Assembly: GCF_964340395.1 (NCBI RefSeq)
Contig: NC_135568.1
Span: forward strand, 12,084,276-12,148,275
DNA: 64,000 nucleotides
Reading direction: 5' to 3'
Origin: Glandiceps talaboti
Lineage: Eukaryota; Hemichordata; Enteropneusta; Spengelidae
Below, piece by piece: positions 63,047-64,000 of this stretch; the first letter of the stretch is position 1, and every line of letters starts with the position of its first letter. The notes under the pieces are model-generated. The model searched no databases. It was not told the origin of the DNA and saw nothing but the letters and a program-made list of their open reading frames with translations. The translations under genes were made by a program, and so were the position numbers.

Positions 63047-64000
63047 GTAAGAAACATTAACATGTTTTCATTACAAGGCAGCTATCTATTCCATAGATTT
63101 AAGGTGTTTAGATATGATAAGATAAGATATCACATCAAATTTAGACCAAATTAGCCCTGTATTTGTCTTGATATCTAACTTAATAATGGCTGTGGGGATA
63201 ACACACTGATAAGAAGTTATCATGTTTCTTTCCAATATACAACTTGTTGGAAAATGGTTCAAATTAAAGTTCTATTTGTTTTTTGTTTTGTTTTGTTTTG
63301 TATTGTATTTGTAAAGATATTCTTTAACGGTGACCATTGTTCTATATGTACATGTACTATGTACACTGACATCATTTCTGAGAAAAACTTAGTTTTCTGC
63401 AGGGAAAAATAACATTGTTATCAAAGCCAATGAACAAGAATTTTGTATTTACCTCTGGATATTTCCTATTGATAGACAAATGACAAAGACACAAAGTGGT
63501 ATCCACTTACACTTACTATGATTAAACCAAGTATGAATTTAGAATATCTACTTATCTGTTCCTTAAGTATAACTGTACTGCAGCCCCACCTAACCCCCTT
63601 CAATATAACTGCACTGCAGACCCACCTACCCCCCTTAAATATAACTGTACTGCAGCCCCACCTACCCCTTAAGTATTACCGTTTACTGCCACCCAACCTA
63701 CCTCCTTAAAAATAAATGTTTTACAGCCTCTACCCCTTAAATTAAGTTAAGTATAACTGCAAAATATACCATAAATTTAATTCGTAGAAATTCTCAAAAC
63801 TGTATGTACTGCAGCCCTACTGCCCCTCCCCCCTAAATATAACTAATGCACTCGCCATCCCCCTATCATTCCAAAGATTTGAATTCACTATATTGTCCTT
63901 GCACAGCTCTTTACCTTGTACTCCCCCCCCCCCCTCCCAAGTCTTTGCCAGACTGTAAATGTCAGCATCATTTCAATTCAAGGCTGATCCAAGCTTGTTT
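63047..64000 (+). other. Start of intron 26 (continues past the window)
   Basis: No exon with the required phase 0 and the expected KTG..VRAIGRL-type continuation is visible. The segment holds a TTTTG simple repeat (about 63277-63305), a degenerate 36-bp Pro/Cys-coding-like minisatellite (63568-63850) and a C-tract near 63925. Confidence 0.6.
63568..63850 (+). repeat. 36-bp C-rich minisatellite
   Basis: TATAACTGTACTGCAGCCCC-type starts at 63568, 63604 and 63640, then more diverged (63674, 63709 and on). The period of 36 keeps frames open, which explains the Pro-rich open frame at 63518-63709. Confidence 0.8.

Larger units (their letters stand above)
57878..62922 (+). other. Intron 25
   Basis: 5 kb near the end of the kinase domain. 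Holds a 490-bp foldback, family A tandem units, a hairpin, a G-tract near 61202-61221, a 128-bp array and the exon 26 pseudo-copies. Confidence 0.75.

Noticed and set aside
63404-63450. Possible exon 27 after TTTTCTGCAG
   Set aside because: The phase fits, but the translation (GKITLLSKPMNKNF) does not resemble the expected MLCK continuation and the donor is weak.
63518-63709. Pro/Leu-rich open frame near the end
   Set aside because: Generated by the 36-bp minisatellite; no splice context fits the phase-0 exit of exon 26.

Overview
The window is eukaryotic: AT-rich DNA, no densely packed open frames, and 26 confidently placed exons with consensus GT..AG junctions that form one long plus-strand gene. 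The many ACATGTA words, the high load of short foldback elements and tandem repeats, and the gene type suggest a marine invertebrate (mollusc or other lophotrochozoan, hemichordate or amphioxus are all possible). I cannot name the species from sequence alone.

The gene is a giant myosin light chain kinase (MYLK/smooth-muscle MLCK type). Starting at ATG 704, the 26 exons join in one frame to 6777 nt, exactly 2259 codons, and the frame is still open at the donor after 63046, so the 3' end lies beyond the window. Domain order is: a Ser/Arg/Tyr-rich N-terminus with Cys/His clusters (exon 1); Ig1 (exon 2); Ig2 (exons 3-4); an acidic/Lys-rich segment with two neurogranin-like IQ motifs (exon 5); Ig3 (5-6); Ig4 (7-8); a linker built partly from small symmetric exons and holding a DFRxxL actin-binding motif (8-11); Ig5 (11-12); a 14-codon exon (13); IQ3 plus Ig6 (14); Ig7 (15); Ig8 (16-17); Ig9 (18-19); Ig10 (20); Ig11 (21); Fn3 (22); a Ser/Thr kinase domain (23-26); and the Ca2+/calmodulin-binding autoregulatory segment (26). 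The Ig-Fn3-kinase-CaM order at the C-terminal end is that of vertebrate MYLK. A telokin-like final Ig would be expected downstream. Two further in-phase cassette exons (46552-46572 and 49347-49388) probably lie in the Fn3-kinase linker.

The introns hold many repeats. I see at least nine foldback/MITE-like elements with clear inverted arms, one composite element with 174-bp core tandem repeats (about 4211-5656), and many degenerate minisatellites (36 to about 200 bp periods). I found no transposase or reverse transcriptase coding sequence, no RNA gene and no convincing second gene on either strand.

The most unusual pattern is that five exon-intron junctions of this gene (exons 5, 7, 12, 21 and 26) have been tandemly duplicated into the adjoining intron, leaving decoy splice sites, a possible 6-nt microexon (exon 21) and a ladder of decayed copies of the exon encoding the kinase C-terminus. 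Other points of interest are three IQ modules of calpacitin (neurogranin/neuromodulin) type inside an MLCK, and a possible alternative terminal exon (33048) that would make a kinase-less isoform.
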